NCBI RefSeq assembly: GCF_004919105.1
Contig: NZ_STGK01000013.1
Coordinates: forward strand, 62,001 to 126,000
Length of the DNA stretch: 64,000 nucleotides
DNA from: Nocardioides sp. GY 10113
GTDB taxonomy: Bacteria > Actinomycetota > Actinomycetes > Propionibacteriales > Nocardioidaceae
Reading direction: 5' to 3'
The position numbers and the translations under genes were made by a program. Position 1 is the first letter of the stretch. Each line of letters starts with the position of its first letter. Below the pieces are notes generated by a model. It ran no database searches. It worked only from the letters and a program-made list of their open reading frames with translations, and was not told the origin of the DNA. Positions 19,633 through 29,869 of the stretch are shown piece by piece.

Positions 19633-19998
19633 TCAGGCCACGCAGAGGCAGAACGGGTGACCGGCCGGGTCGAGGTAGACCCGGAACGTCTCGCCCGGCT
19701 GGTGCGGGTGCTTGGTCGCGCCCAGCGCGAGCGTCGGCCCCTCGGCGACCTCGAGGTCGGGGACGTCGACGTCGAGGTGGATCTGCTGCGGGTGCTCCTG
19801 GCCCGGCCACACCGGAGGCCGGAAACCGTCGACCCGCTGGAAGTGGATCGGCGGGTGGCGACCGTCGGTGATCGAGGCCCAGCCACCGTCCTCCTCCACC
19901 CGCGCCACCTCCCAGTCGAGCAGGGCTGCGTAGAACCGGGCCAGGGCCGCGGGGTCCGGGCAGTCGAGGACGAACTGGGGATTGGTCGCGATCGCCAT
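19633..19998 (-). CDS. VOC (glyoxalase/bleomycin-resistance fold) protein
   Basis: The 121-residue protein has FVLDCPDPAALARFYAALLDWEV, IHFQRVDGF, HLDVDVPDLEVAEG and FRVYLDPAGHPFCLCVA, the standard actinobacterial Glyoxalase_6 layout. Metal ligands would be His/Glu of the two beta-alpha-beta-beta-beta halves. The substrate is unknown. It converges on the sulfotransferase gene with an 18-bp gap. Confidence 0.88.
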   Translation of the reverse strand: MAIATNPQFVLDCPDPAALARFYAALLDWEVARVEEDGGWASITDGRHPPIHFQRVDGFRPPVWPGQEHPQQIHLDVDVPDLEVAEGPTLALGATKHPHQPGETFRVYLDPAGHPFCLCVA

Positions 19999-20154
19999 GC
20001 CCCCGACGGTAGGAGCGGCCACCGACAGCGCGCCTCGCCGTCCACAGCGGCCCTCCCGGCGGCGGCTCTCCACAGGCGGGCCGGCGGGCCGCCCGGGACG
20101 TCGGGACCAGCACCCACGCTGGTCCGGATCCCGCACCCGACCCGAGGAGCGCCG

Positions 20155-20631
20155 ATGGAGAGTCACCGGATCACCCTGTCCCTGCCACCGCGGTGGGCGA
20201 CCCGCCACGACCCGCCGCCCGGCACGCTGCTGATCGCGCGACCGGTGCGGGCCGGCGGCGCCCTCGCCCCCGTCGGCCCCGAGGTCGTGCTCCGCGCGGT
20301 CGAGGTGCCCGAGCCCGACCTGTCCGCCTGGCGGGCCCGCGCGCTCGACGAGCTGGCCGCCCGCGCGATCGATCTCGCGCTCGAGGACGACGACGAGTAC
20401 GACCTGTGCGGCCGCCGCGTGCGCTACCACCGGTTCGCACACCGCGTCGGACTCGCGGACGTCCTCACCGAGCAGTGGGCCTGGTTCGACGCGAGCGTGG
20501 GCGTCACCCTCAGCTGCTCGCTCGAGCGCGGGGACTACCCGCTCTACTGCGACCTGTTCGAGGACATCGCCGCGACCGTGGAGATCGCCCCGGCCGCCGA
20601 CGCGACGACCGGGCTCAGCGGCGGGCCGTGA
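20155..20631 (+). CDS. Hypothetical protein
   Basis: A 158-residue soluble protein without a recognised family. It reads as an alpha/beta protein with an acidic surface (DLALEDDDEYD) and the phrase SVGVTLSCSLERGDYPLYCDLFEDIAATVEI. The ATG start has a good ribosome site (GAGGAG, 5 bases away). Its last 17 bp overlap the 3' end of the facing P450 gene. No signal peptide or membrane segment is seen. Confidence 0.7.
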   Translation: MESHRITLSLPPRWATRHDPPPGTLLIARPVRAGGALAPVGPEVVLRAVEVPEPDLSAWRARALDELAARAIDLALEDDDEYDLCGRRVRYHRFAHRVGLADVLTEQWAWFDASVGVTLSCSLERGDYPLYCDLFEDIAATVEIAPAADATTGLSGGP

Positions 20632-22066
20632 CCCGGATCCGCGCCCCGCGCCGCGGCACGCTGGTGATGTTGCGGACCTTCGGCACGTCGGAGCCGACGG
20701 CGGCCACGTCGTAGCGGCGCAGGACCTCGCCGAGGACGGCGGTGCCCTCCATCAGCGAGAATCCGGCGCCGATGCACCGGCGGACGCCGCCGCCGAACGG
20801 GATCCAGACGTTCAGCGGCGGAACCTCACCGCCGTTGAGCTCGGCCAGGAACCGCTGGGGACGGAACTCCTCGGGCGCCTCGAACTCCTCGGATCGCTGG
20901 TGGCTGACGATGATCGACGGCCCCACCGTCGCGCCGGCGGGCAGGTCGTAGCCGCCCACGGTGGTCGGCCGCATCAGCGTGCGGACCACCATCGGGATGA
21001 TCGGGTGCAACCGCATCGACTCCTTGACCACGGCCTCCAGCCAGGCGTCGCCCTCGGCGTCCCGGGCGTCGGCCGCCCGCTGGCTGCGGGCCAGCAGCTC
21101 CGGGTCCCGGCCGAGCTCGTAGAGCGCCCAGGAGAGGGCGCTCGCGGTGGTCTCGTGGCCGGCCAGCAGCAGCGTCACCAGCTGGTCGCGCAGCTCGGTG
21201 TCCGTCAGCCCCGCCTCGTTCGTCGCCCCGTCCTCCCCGGCGCCGACCCGGAGCAGCCGGGAGAGCACGTCGTTGCGGTCGTGCAGGTCGCCGGCGGTGC
21301 GTCGCTCGGCGATCTCGGCGTACAGCAGCCGGTCGAGCTCGACCTGGTTCTCCAGGGTGTCGCGCCACAGCTTGAACCGCTGCAGCCGCGGGTAGGCCCA
21401 GCCGAGCAGGACGATCGGGCTGATCTCGACGGTCCGGGTCACCCGCGGCCGCAGGGCCGCGAGGCGCTCCTCGTCACTGACCCCGAAGACCACCCGCAGG
21501 ATCACCTCCAGCGTGAGGCGGTTCATGTGCTCGAGCGCCCGGAGCTCCTCGCCCTCGCGCCATCCGTCGACCTCGGCGGCGGCGACCTCGACGACGAGAT
21601 CGCGGTAGCCGCGCAGCGCGTGGCCGAGGAACGCCGGCATCAGCAGCTTGCGGGCCCGGTGGTGCTCCTGGGAGTCCTGCAGCAGCAGGGAGTGCTCGCC
21701 CATGATCGGGCCGAGGATCGCGTTGCCCTTCCCCGCGTAGAAGACCTCGGGATCGCCGGCGAAGATCTCCTTGGTCACCTCCGGGGAGGTGAACAGCACC
21801 AGCGGGGTGCCGCCCGGCACCAGCCGCAGGGTGAACGCCTCGCCGTAGCGACGGTGCAGCCGCGGGTGCAGCTGGTGCCGGAACCGGATCAGCGCCAGCG
21901 TCTGCAGCAGCGCCGGCCACCGGGGCCCGGGCGGGAGGCCGTCGGTGGGGATCCGCTGGCCGGACCGGCCGCCGCCCGCCGGCGCCAGGTAGCGGAAGCG
22001 ACGCTGCGCGAGCTCCCGCGTCGCGTCGGCGCCGGGATCGGAGCGGTCGCTGAGGTCGGCGGTCAC
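20615..22066 (-). CDS. Cytochrome P450
   Basis: The 483-residue P450 has the I-helix oxygen motif AGHETTAS, K-helix ESMRLHP (ExxR), the PERF-like region FRPQRF and the heme loop FGGGVRRCIG with Cys431. The N-terminus is proline-rich (GLPPGPRWPALLQTLALIRF) and lacks a membrane anchor, as in bacterial enzymes of the CYP110/135-138 style. The GTG start at 22066 is chosen. Substrates could be fatty acids, terpenoids or sterols; no adjacent ferredoxin gene is seen. Its end overlaps the facing gene by 17 bp. Confidence 0.95.
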   Translation of the reverse strand: MTADLSDRSDPGADATRELAQRRFRYLAPAGGGRSGQRIPTDGLPPGPRWPALLQTLALIRFRHQLHPRLHRRYGEAFTLRLVPGGTPLVLFTSPEVTKEIFAGDPEVFYAGKGNAILGPIMGEHSLLLQDSQEHHRARKLLMPAFLGHALRGYRDLVVEVAAAEVDGWREGEELRALEHMNRLTLEVILRVVFGVSDEERLAALRPRVTRTVEISPIVLLGWAYPRLQRFKLWRDTLENQVELDRLLYAEIAERRTAGDLHDRNDVLSRLLRVGAGEDGATNEAGLTDTELRDQLVTLLLAGHETTASALSWALYELGRDPELLARSQRAADARDAEGDAWLEAVVKESMRLHPIIPMVVRTLMRPTTVGGYDLPAGATVGPSIIVSHQRSEEFEAPEEFRPQRFLAELNGGEVPPLNVWIPFGGGVRRCIGAGFSLMEGTAVLGEVLRRYDVAAVGSDVPKVRNITSVPRRGARIRVTARR

Positions 22067-22157
22067 ACGGCCGACGGTACGCCGCGTGCGACACCATGTC
22101 ACGGGTTCGCCCGGCGGCCGGACGCCGCCCGACGAGGCCCGCCGTCCGCCGCACGGG

Positions 22158-25100
22158 TCAGCCCAGCAGACCCTCGCGGCGCGCGATCGCCGCCGCCTCG
22201 GTCCGCCCGGAGGCGCCGAGCTTGCCGAGGATGTTGGAGACGTGGACGCTGACCGTCTTGGTGCTGATGAACAGCAGCCGGCCGATCTCGCCGTTGCTGC
22301 GCCCCTCCGCGACCAGGTCGAGGATCTCCCGCTCGCGTGCCGTGAGCCGGGCCGGTGTCGGCGCGGACGCGGCCGGCCCCGCGGAGACCCGCCCTGCGCC
22401 GCCGGACCCGGCGGCCCGCTGACCCGCGCCCTGGCTGTCCAGGTCGGCCTGCAGCAGCCGGTCCCCCAGCCGCCGCGCGACCTCCGCGGCCGCCGTGGCC
22501 TGCTCCTCGGCCGCGCCGGCGTCGCCGCAGGCGCGCAGGACCCGCGCGTACGACGACCGCACCCGCGCGGTCTCGGGGACGTGACCCAGCCGTTCGAACG
22601 CCGCCAGCGCGTCGCGCCACGCGCCCAGCAGCTCCTCGCGCTCCGGCGGGCCGACATCGGCCAGCCACCGGGCCCGCAGCACCTCGGCGCGCAGCCGGGC
22701 GCTCCACGCCTGCCCCTCGGCCGCCCAGGCCCGGCCGCCCGCCCGGAACGCGCGCTCCACCGCCTCGCCGTCGACCAGCATCCGATCGGCCTCCGCGGCG
22801 AGGCGCTCGCGCTCGGAGGCCGGCGCGGTGGCCAGCGCGGCGGCGATCGCGCCGGCGGCCTGCGCGGCCAGCCGGACCCGGCCACCGAAGTGCTCGGTCC
22901 AGATCGTGCGCATGACCCGCACGACGTCGTCGTAGATCGCGATCGCCGCCGCGGCGTCGCGGTGGGCCGTCGCGAGGAGCAGCTCGACGCCGGCGCTGTA
23001 GACGGCGACCCCGCCCTCCTCGGGCCAGACACCGCGCAGGTGGTTCAGCCGGGGGCTCACGTCCTCGCCCCGGGCAGCGAGGATCTCCAATCGCACCGGC
23101 TCCACGATCGCGGCGGGGATCGCGGGGGCCGAGGCCGCCGGGGCCGCCACCTCCAGCGCGCGGTCCCAGTCGCCCAGCAACCAGCAGATCAGCGCCAGCT
23201 GCCAGCGGGCCTCCATCGCGTAGGGCGCCCAGGGCAGGCCCGAGTCGGCGCCGAGCCGGGTGGCGGACTCGAACCAGCGAATGGCCTGGGGCCAGTCCCC
23301 CTCGTCCTGGTAGGAGCGGGCCAGCAGGTACCGCGCCCGGAGCCCCTCGTAGGGCGCCTCGGCGGCGTCGGCGCGCCCGGCGGCCTTCTCCAGCGCGCTC
23401 CGCACGTCGCCGCCCTCGCCACTGAGCAGACCCAGCGTCGTCGCCACGGCGGAGGCGAGGGCGGGCATCGCCAGTCGCTCGGCGAGCGCCAGCGCCTCGG
23501 CGGCCACCGCCTCGGCCTCCTCGACGCGTCCGCCCCAGTGCAGCACCCGGGCGTGGGTGGCGAGCACCTTCGCCCGCAGCGGCACCTGCTCGGTCGGCGC
23601 CAGCTCCGCGGCCTCGAGCGAGAGCGCCAACGGGTCGATGTCGGTCTCGATGAGGGTCAGCCAGCCGGCGTACTGGCTGAGCAGCCGGGCGCGGGCCAGG
23701 TCGGCCTCGGCCGACGAGCCGGCCGCGGGCAGCCGGGCGAGGTGCGCGGCCAGCAGCTCGGCGGCGCGCTGCGTGCCCCCGCTGAGCCCCAGCGCGTCGG
23801 CGGCGCGGGTGGCCAGCTTGGCCAGGTCGACCCCCAGCCGCTCGGCACGGGCGGGGTCGGCCAGCAGCTCGAGGGCCTGCTCGTAGTGGCGGGCCGCCTC
23901 GTCGGGGCCGCCGACCGCCATCGCCTCGTCGCCGGCCTCGATGCTGGCGCTCGCCGCACGGTCCAGGTCGTTGGCACGGCGGGCGTGCAGCGCGAGCTCG
24001 GCGGCCGTGCCGGGGGCGCTGCCGGCGGTGAGGGCCGCGACGTACTGCCCGTGCAGCCGGACGCGCTCGCCGGGCAGCAGGTCGTCGTAGACGGCCTCGG
24101 CGAGCAGCGCGTGCCGGAAGGAGTAGTGGCGGGGGCCGGCCTCGAGCACGTTCATCTCGACCGCCTGACGGATCGCGGCCTCGAGGTCGGGGGCGGGCAG
24201 GTCGGCGACGGCGGCGAGCAGGTCGTGGCCGACCCTGCGGCCGGCGGCACTCATGCTGCGCACCACCTGGCGGGCCTGGTCGCTGAGCGGGTCCAGCCGG
24301 ACCAGGAGCAGGTCGGCCAGGTCGGCGGAGACCGCGGCCCGGCCCTGGGAGGCGACCAGCTCCTCGACGAAGAAGGCGTTGCCCTCGGCGCGGTCGATGA
24401 TGCCGCGGATCTGCTGCTCGGCCAGGCCGCTCGGGGCCAGCTGGCCGACCAGGTCGCGGACCGCGGGCTCGGCCAGCGGGCCGAGCGCCAGCCGCTCGAG
24501 CGAGGGGAGCCGCGACCACTCGGCGGCCTGCCGCCGGAGCGGGTGACGACGGTGCAGGTCGTCGGAGCGGTAGGAGGCGATCACCCGCACCGGGCGCGCG
24601 AACGGCCGCGCGAACAGGAAGCCGAGCATGTCCCGGGTCGAGTGGTCGGCCCAGTGGATGTCCTCGATAACCAGCAGCAGCGGCGCCGACTCGGCGGCCG
24701 CCTCGAGCAGCGCCTGGACGGCGACGAAGAGGTCGGACCGGTCGGTCGGGGTGCCGATGTCCGCGGCCGGCTCGGAGTCGGCCCCGGCCCGGGTGCGACG
24801 ACCGGGTTGGAGCCGGGTGATCGCCGGGTGCTCGGCGGCGACGCGGGCGAGCAGCTCGGGGTCGGCAGCGGCGACGCGGCCGACGACCTCGCTGAACGGC
24901 AGGTAGGGCAGCGCGCTCTCGCCGAAGTCGAGGCAGTGGCCGGCGAGCACCTGCCAGCCGCGCTCCTGGGCGCGGTCGCGCAGCTCGATCAGCAGGCGGG
25001 TCTTGCCGACCCCCGCGTCGCCGGAGAGCAGTACGGCGGAGCCGGCGTCGGGGCTCTCCAGGAGCTCCACGAGCCGGTCGATCTCGGTCTCGCGACCCAC

Positions 25101-25196
25101 CAGGGTCTGCGAGGTCGGAGTGGCCACGGACTCCATGATGGTGGCCGGCACCGACGCTGTCGCGCCCGGGACCACCAGCGCCGCGGCGGCGCTCAC
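22158..25196 (-). CDS. LuxR-family regulator with AAA ATPase domain (LAL/MalT-like)
   Basis: The 1012-residue protein has an N-terminal AAA_16 ATPase (about 34-300: LVGRETEIDRLVELL, Walker A GDAGVGKTR, Walker B LLLVIEDIHWADHS), a long helical TPR-like middle, and a C-terminal LuxR HTH (about 950-1005: LTAREREILDLVAEGRSNGEIGRLLFISTKTVSVHVSNIL). Such LAL regulators bind an inducer and ATP and then activate promoters. The GTG start at 25196 is uncertain; ATG at 25136 is an alternative closer to the ATPase. Nested inverted repeats 300-400 bp upstream may be its targets. Confidence 0.92.
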   Translation of the reverse strand: MSAAAALVVPGATASVPATIMESVATPTSQTLVGRETEIDRLVELLESPDAGSAVLLSGDAGVGKTRLLIELRDRAQERGWQVLAGHCLDFGESALPYLPFSEVVGRVAAADPELLARVAAEHPAITRLQPGRRTRAGADSEPAADIGTPTDRSDLFVAVQALLEAAAESAPLLLVIEDIHWADHSTRDMLGFLFARPFARPVRVIASYRSDDLHRRHPLRRQAAEWSRLPSLERLALGPLAEPAVRDLVGQLAPSGLAEQQIRGIIDRAEGNAFFVEELVASQGRAAVSADLADLLLVRLDPLSDQARQVVRSMSAAGRRVGHDLLAAVADLPAPDLEAAIRQAVEMNVLEAGPRHYSFRHALLAEAVYDDLLPGERVRLHGQYVAALTAGSAPGTAAELALHARRANDLDRAASASIEAGDEAMAVGGPDEAARHYEQALELLADPARAERLGVDLAKLATRAADALGLSGGTQRAAELLAAHLARLPAAGSSAEADLARARLLSQYAGWLTLIETDIDPLALSLEAAELAPTEQVPLRAKVLATHARVLHWGGRVEEAEAVAAEALALAERLAMPALASAVATTLGLLSGEGGDVRSALEKAAGRADAAEAPYEGLRARYLLARSYQDEGDWPQAIRWFESATRLGADSGLPWAPYAMEARWQLALICWLLGDWDRALEVAAPAASAPAIPAAIVEPVRLEILAARGEDVSPRLNHLRGVWPEEGGVAVYSAGVELLLATAHRDAAAAIAIYDDVVRVMRTIWTEHFGGRVRLAAQAAGAIAAALATAPASERERLAAEADRMLVDGEAVERAFRAGGRAWAAEGQAWSARLRAEVLRARWLADVGPPEREELLGAWRDALAAFERLGHVPETARVRSSYARVLRACGDAGAAEEQATAAAEVARRLGDRLLQADLDSQGAGQRAAGSGGAGRVSAGPAASAPTPARLTAREREILDLVAEGRSNGEIGRLLFISTKTVSVHVSNILGKLGASGRTEAAAIARREGLLG

Positions 25197-25328
25197 CGAG
25201 GCGCGGGCCGCGGCCGCGCCGGCCGCGCCGTACGAGCGCCCGGCGGTGGTGCGTCGGGCGAGCGCCGTGGCGCCGCCCGACGGCCGGCCGCTCGCCAGAT
25301 CTCGATCACGGGAAGGGACACGGGCGGG

Positions 25329-25490
25329 TCAGTCCTGCTTGCGGGCGAGGTCGGGGTCGGCGGCGGCGAGCCGGCGCAGCCACGAGGTGCGGGAGCTCTG
25401 GCCGCGGTGGCCGGCGAACTCGCGACGGGTACGGGAACGGCGGTACTCCAGCTCGGCTCCCTCGAATCGGTAGAAGGCATCGTTGTTCAT
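25329..25490 (-). CDS. Small basic protein, 53 residues
   Basis: A short frame starting MNNDAFYRFEGAELEYRRSR and ending AAADPDLARKQD. It is rich in Arg (about one in five) with an RRLAAADPDLARKQD-like helical end. Codon use is normal for the chromosome (third position mostly G/C). It lies between the LuxR regulator and the nitroreductase, with GAGG near the start. I know no function. It is too short for usual length cut-offs and may be missed by automatic annotation. Confidence 0.55.
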   Translation of the reverse strand: MNNDAFYRFEGAELEYRRSRTRREFAGHRGQSSRTSWLRRLAAADPDLARKQD

Positions 25491-25507
25491 GCCTCAACCC
25501 TCGGCCT

Positions 25508-25606
25508 CTGAGGTAGCCGTCCACATCGGAGGAATGCCCTATCTACGGCGCCCGCGACGACGCCCGGCCGTCTGAGGCACCCGCGCCGGGCTACCTCAGA
25601 CGGCCG
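25508..25606. promoter_or_regulatory. Nested inverted repeats upstream of the nitroreductase
   Basis: Two inverted pairs share the word TCTGAGG: CTGAGGTAGCC (25508-25518) with GGCTACCTCAG (25589-25599), and CGGCCGTCTGAGG (25565-25577) with CCTCAGACGGCCG (25594-25606), the second a 13-bp perfect match. They lie in the 158-bp space between divergent genes. They could be operator sites for a dimeric regulator or alternative RNA hairpins. Confidence 0.5.
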
Positions 25607-25648
25607 TCGGGGCGGCCCGCGCCTGGGTGGGGGTGGGATCATCGGCGC

Positions 25649-26334
25649 GTGGAGTTCGCCGAGGTCGTACGTCGCCGCCGGATGACCCGTGCCTATCGGC
25701 CCGACCCGGTCGACCCCGGCGTCCTGGAGCGCGCCCTGGACCGGGCCACCCGCGCCCCGAGCGCCGGGTTCAGCCAGGGCTGGGCCTTCCTCGTGCTCGA
25801 CACCCCGGACGCGGTCGCCGGGTTCTGGCGGGCCCAGACCGACGACGCCCTCCCCGGCGGCACGCCGGACCGATGGCTGCGCGGCATGATGAGCGCGCCC
25901 GTGGTGGTGGTGCCGTGCAGCCGCCGCGACGCCTACCTGGAGCGGTACGCCGCCGCCGACAAGCGCCGCGCGGCCCTGGTCCCCCCGAACGCCGACCCCG
26001 CCGCTGACCCCGCCTTCGACGCGGACGCCGCGGCCGGCCGCTGGGCGATGCCGTACTGGCACCTGGACACCGCGATGGCAGCGCTGCTGCTGCAGCAGTC
26101 GGTGGTCGACGACGGCCTGGGGTGCTGCTTCTTCGGCCTCGTGCCGCAGCGGGTGGAGGCGGTCAAGGAGCGGCTCGGCCTGGTCGGCGCCGACGCTCCG
26201 CACCCGATCGGAGCTATCACGATCGGCCACCCGGCCGACCGGGCCGAGGGCGCCCGCGGCTCGGCGGCCACCCGCCGTCGTACCCCGTGGCAGGAGGTGG
26301 CCCACCGCGGCACCTGGGGCGCGGGCTGGTCCTG

Positions 26335-26335
<1 letters not shown>
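25649..26335 (+). CDS. Nitroreductase family protein
   Basis: The 228-residue FMN-dependent oxidoreductase has an N-terminal RRRRMTRAYRPDPVDPGVLERAL and the phosphate/flavin region ATRAPSAGFSQGWAFLVL. The middle AAMALLLQQSVVDDGLGCCFFGL equivalent is at about 147-170, with Gly/Cys at the flavin site, and the end is HPIGAITIGHPAD. The GTG start is used. Its stop overlaps the start of the ABC exporter (TGATG), so the two are coupled. Confidence 0.88.
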
Positions 26336-28347
<2,012 letters not shown>

Positions 28348-28370
28348 CCGCGACGTGGGTTTTGTGGCCA

Positions 28371-28523
28371 GCCGACTTGGGGTTTGTAGTCGGCCGACTT
28401 GGGGTTTGTAGTCGGCCGACTTGGGGTTTGGGGTCGGCCGACTTGGGGTCTGTGGTCGGGAGAAGTCCCGTCGACTCGACAACCACAAGCCCCAAGTCGC
28501 CGCGCCACAAACCCCAAGTCGGC
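28371..28523. repeat. 22-bp direct repeats facing inverted copies
   Basis: GCCGACTTGGGGTTTGT occurs four times at a 22-bp spacing (28371, 28393, 28415, 28437; the last with one change). Two inverted copies follow (28486-28501, 28507-28523). The whole region can fold into a long hairpin. It fills the space between two convergent genes and may act as a two-way terminator. Confidence 0.85.
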
Positions 28524-28529
28524 GGGGGG

Positions 28530-29711
28530 TCAATCGAGCCCGAGGATCCGCACGCACTCGAGCGCGACGTACAGCGCGGCGCCGTCGACCGGGCGGGTCA
28601 GGTCGCGCCCGGTCATCTCCTCCAGGCGCCGGATCCGGTACCGCACGGTGTTGCGGTGCACGACCAGGGCGTCGGCGGCGGCCGCGGTCGAGCCGGCCGC
28701 CTCCAGCCACGCGCGGGCGGTGTCCAGGTAGACGGCGCGGTCGTCGGGCGGGAGCGCCAGCACCGGGGCGAGCACCGCGTCCACCATCGCCCGCGCGTGG
28801 TCGGGGCTGCTGGCCAGCAGCACGGCGAGCGGGTCGTCCCCGAACCGCACCACGGCCGTGGCCCCGGGGGACGCGCCCGCGCTGGCCACCTGGGCCTCCC
28901 GGCGCCCGTCCCGCGCCTCCTCCAGCCTCGCGAACGGGCGGCTGATCCCGACCCGGCCGGTGGCCAGCTCCTGCAGGGCCGCGGTGAGCTGGTCCACGCC
29001 GAAGCCGAAGCGCAGCGCTACCACCCCCTCCTGCCGGTCGTGGTCCAGCCGCCAGGCGGACCGGACGTTGGAGCGCCGCAGGGCCCGCTCGACGCCCCGG
29101 AGCCCCTCCTTGCCCGGCGCCGGCGACTCAGCGCTGACCACCACGAACTCGCCGGTCCGCCCGAGCCCGAGGACCGAGGAGACCTCGCCGGTGTCCCCGG
29201 CGACCGTGTCGTCGCCCTCGAGCAGTCCGCCGACCATCACCGAGCGCATCTGCTCGTTGCGCCGCACCCGCTCCTCCAGCGCGCCGCGGTAGGCGCGGGT
29301 GACGTCGGCGGCCACGGCGTCGCTGATCGCCCACACGTCGGCGGCCGCGAGCAGCAGCACGTCGCGCGCGTCCGGATCAGCAAGCTCGACCAGCGCCTCC
29401 CAGATGAACCGGGCGCCGACCCGGAAGGCTTGGAGGACGATCGCGTACGGCACCGCCTCGCCGGTGCTGCTGGTGCCGGTGACCCGCGGTCCGCGGTCCG
29501 CGAGCGGGACGCCGGCCATGTTGCCCAGCACGTAACGCATGTTCGCCACACAGAAGCCGTCGAGCTCCCCGCGCGGCACCACGGTCTCCTCGCCGTAGAA
29601 CGGGACCTCGGCGCGGATCCGGTCCGCCATCCGGTGCGCCAGCGGCTCGACCTCCGGCAGCAGCCGGGCGCACAGCTCTCGGACCTCCGGGGCGACCTCC
29701 ACCTCCCGCAC
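28530..29711 (-). CDS. PucR/CdaR-type transcriptional regulator
   Basis: The 393-residue protein ends in the PucR helix-turn-helix (about 340-390: TARAWLEAAGSTAAAADALVVHRNTVRYRIRRLEEMTGRDL). The N-terminal half is a helical sensor (RMADRIRAEVPFYGEE, VLQAFRVGARFIWEALVELAD) of the RsbRD_N type. The GTG start at 29711 is used. The gene diverges from phaC across 158 bp that hold a TGTGC/GCACA palindrome, so control of the PHA genes is likely but inferred. A paralogue lies at 37749. Confidence 0.88.
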   Translation of the reverse strand: MREVEVAPEVRELCARLLPEVEPLAHRMADRIRAEVPFYGEETVVPRGELDGFCVANMRYVLGNMAGVPLADRGPRVTGTSSTGEAVPYAIVLQAFRVGARFIWEALVELADPDARDVLLLAAADVWAISDAVAADVTRAYRGALEERVRRNEQMRSVMVGGLLEGDDTVAGDTGEVSSVLGLGRTGEFVVVSAESPAPGKEGLRGVERALRRSNVRSAWRLDHDRQEGVVALRFGFGVDQLTAALQELATGRVGISRPFARLEEARDGRREAQVASAGASPGATAVVRFGDDPLAVLLASSPDHARAMVDAVLAPVLALPPDDRAVYLDTARAWLEAAGSTAAAADALVVHRNTVRYRIRRLEEMTGRDLTRPVDGAALYVALECVRILGLD

Positions 29712-29739
29712 CCTGCCAACCTAGCGCCGCGGGCCGTTT

Positions 29740-29753
29740 TGTGCTCGCGCACA
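29740..29753. promoter_or_regulatory. Palindrome TGTGC-4-GCACA between PucR gene and phaC
   Basis: Perfect 5-bp arms with a 4-base centre (TCGC), flanked by T and CAA that loosely extend the symmetry. It is placed 29 bp from the regulator start and 117 bp before phaC. It is a candidate operator; no protein is assigned. Confidence 0.4.
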
Positions 29754-29869
29754 CAAATCGATGTGGGTTCTCGGTGCCATCAGCCGATGCGCTACCTGCC
29801 TGTGCTCGGCGACCCTGGAAGGGCTCCAGCGAACTGACGCCCCCTAGACAAGGACTCCTCGGAGACACC

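Noticed and set aside
22086-25511. 1141-codon + strand frame opposite the LuxR regulator
   Set aside because: Antisense shadow of a GC-rich gene; no domain or motif, while the minus frame has AAA and LuxR motifs.
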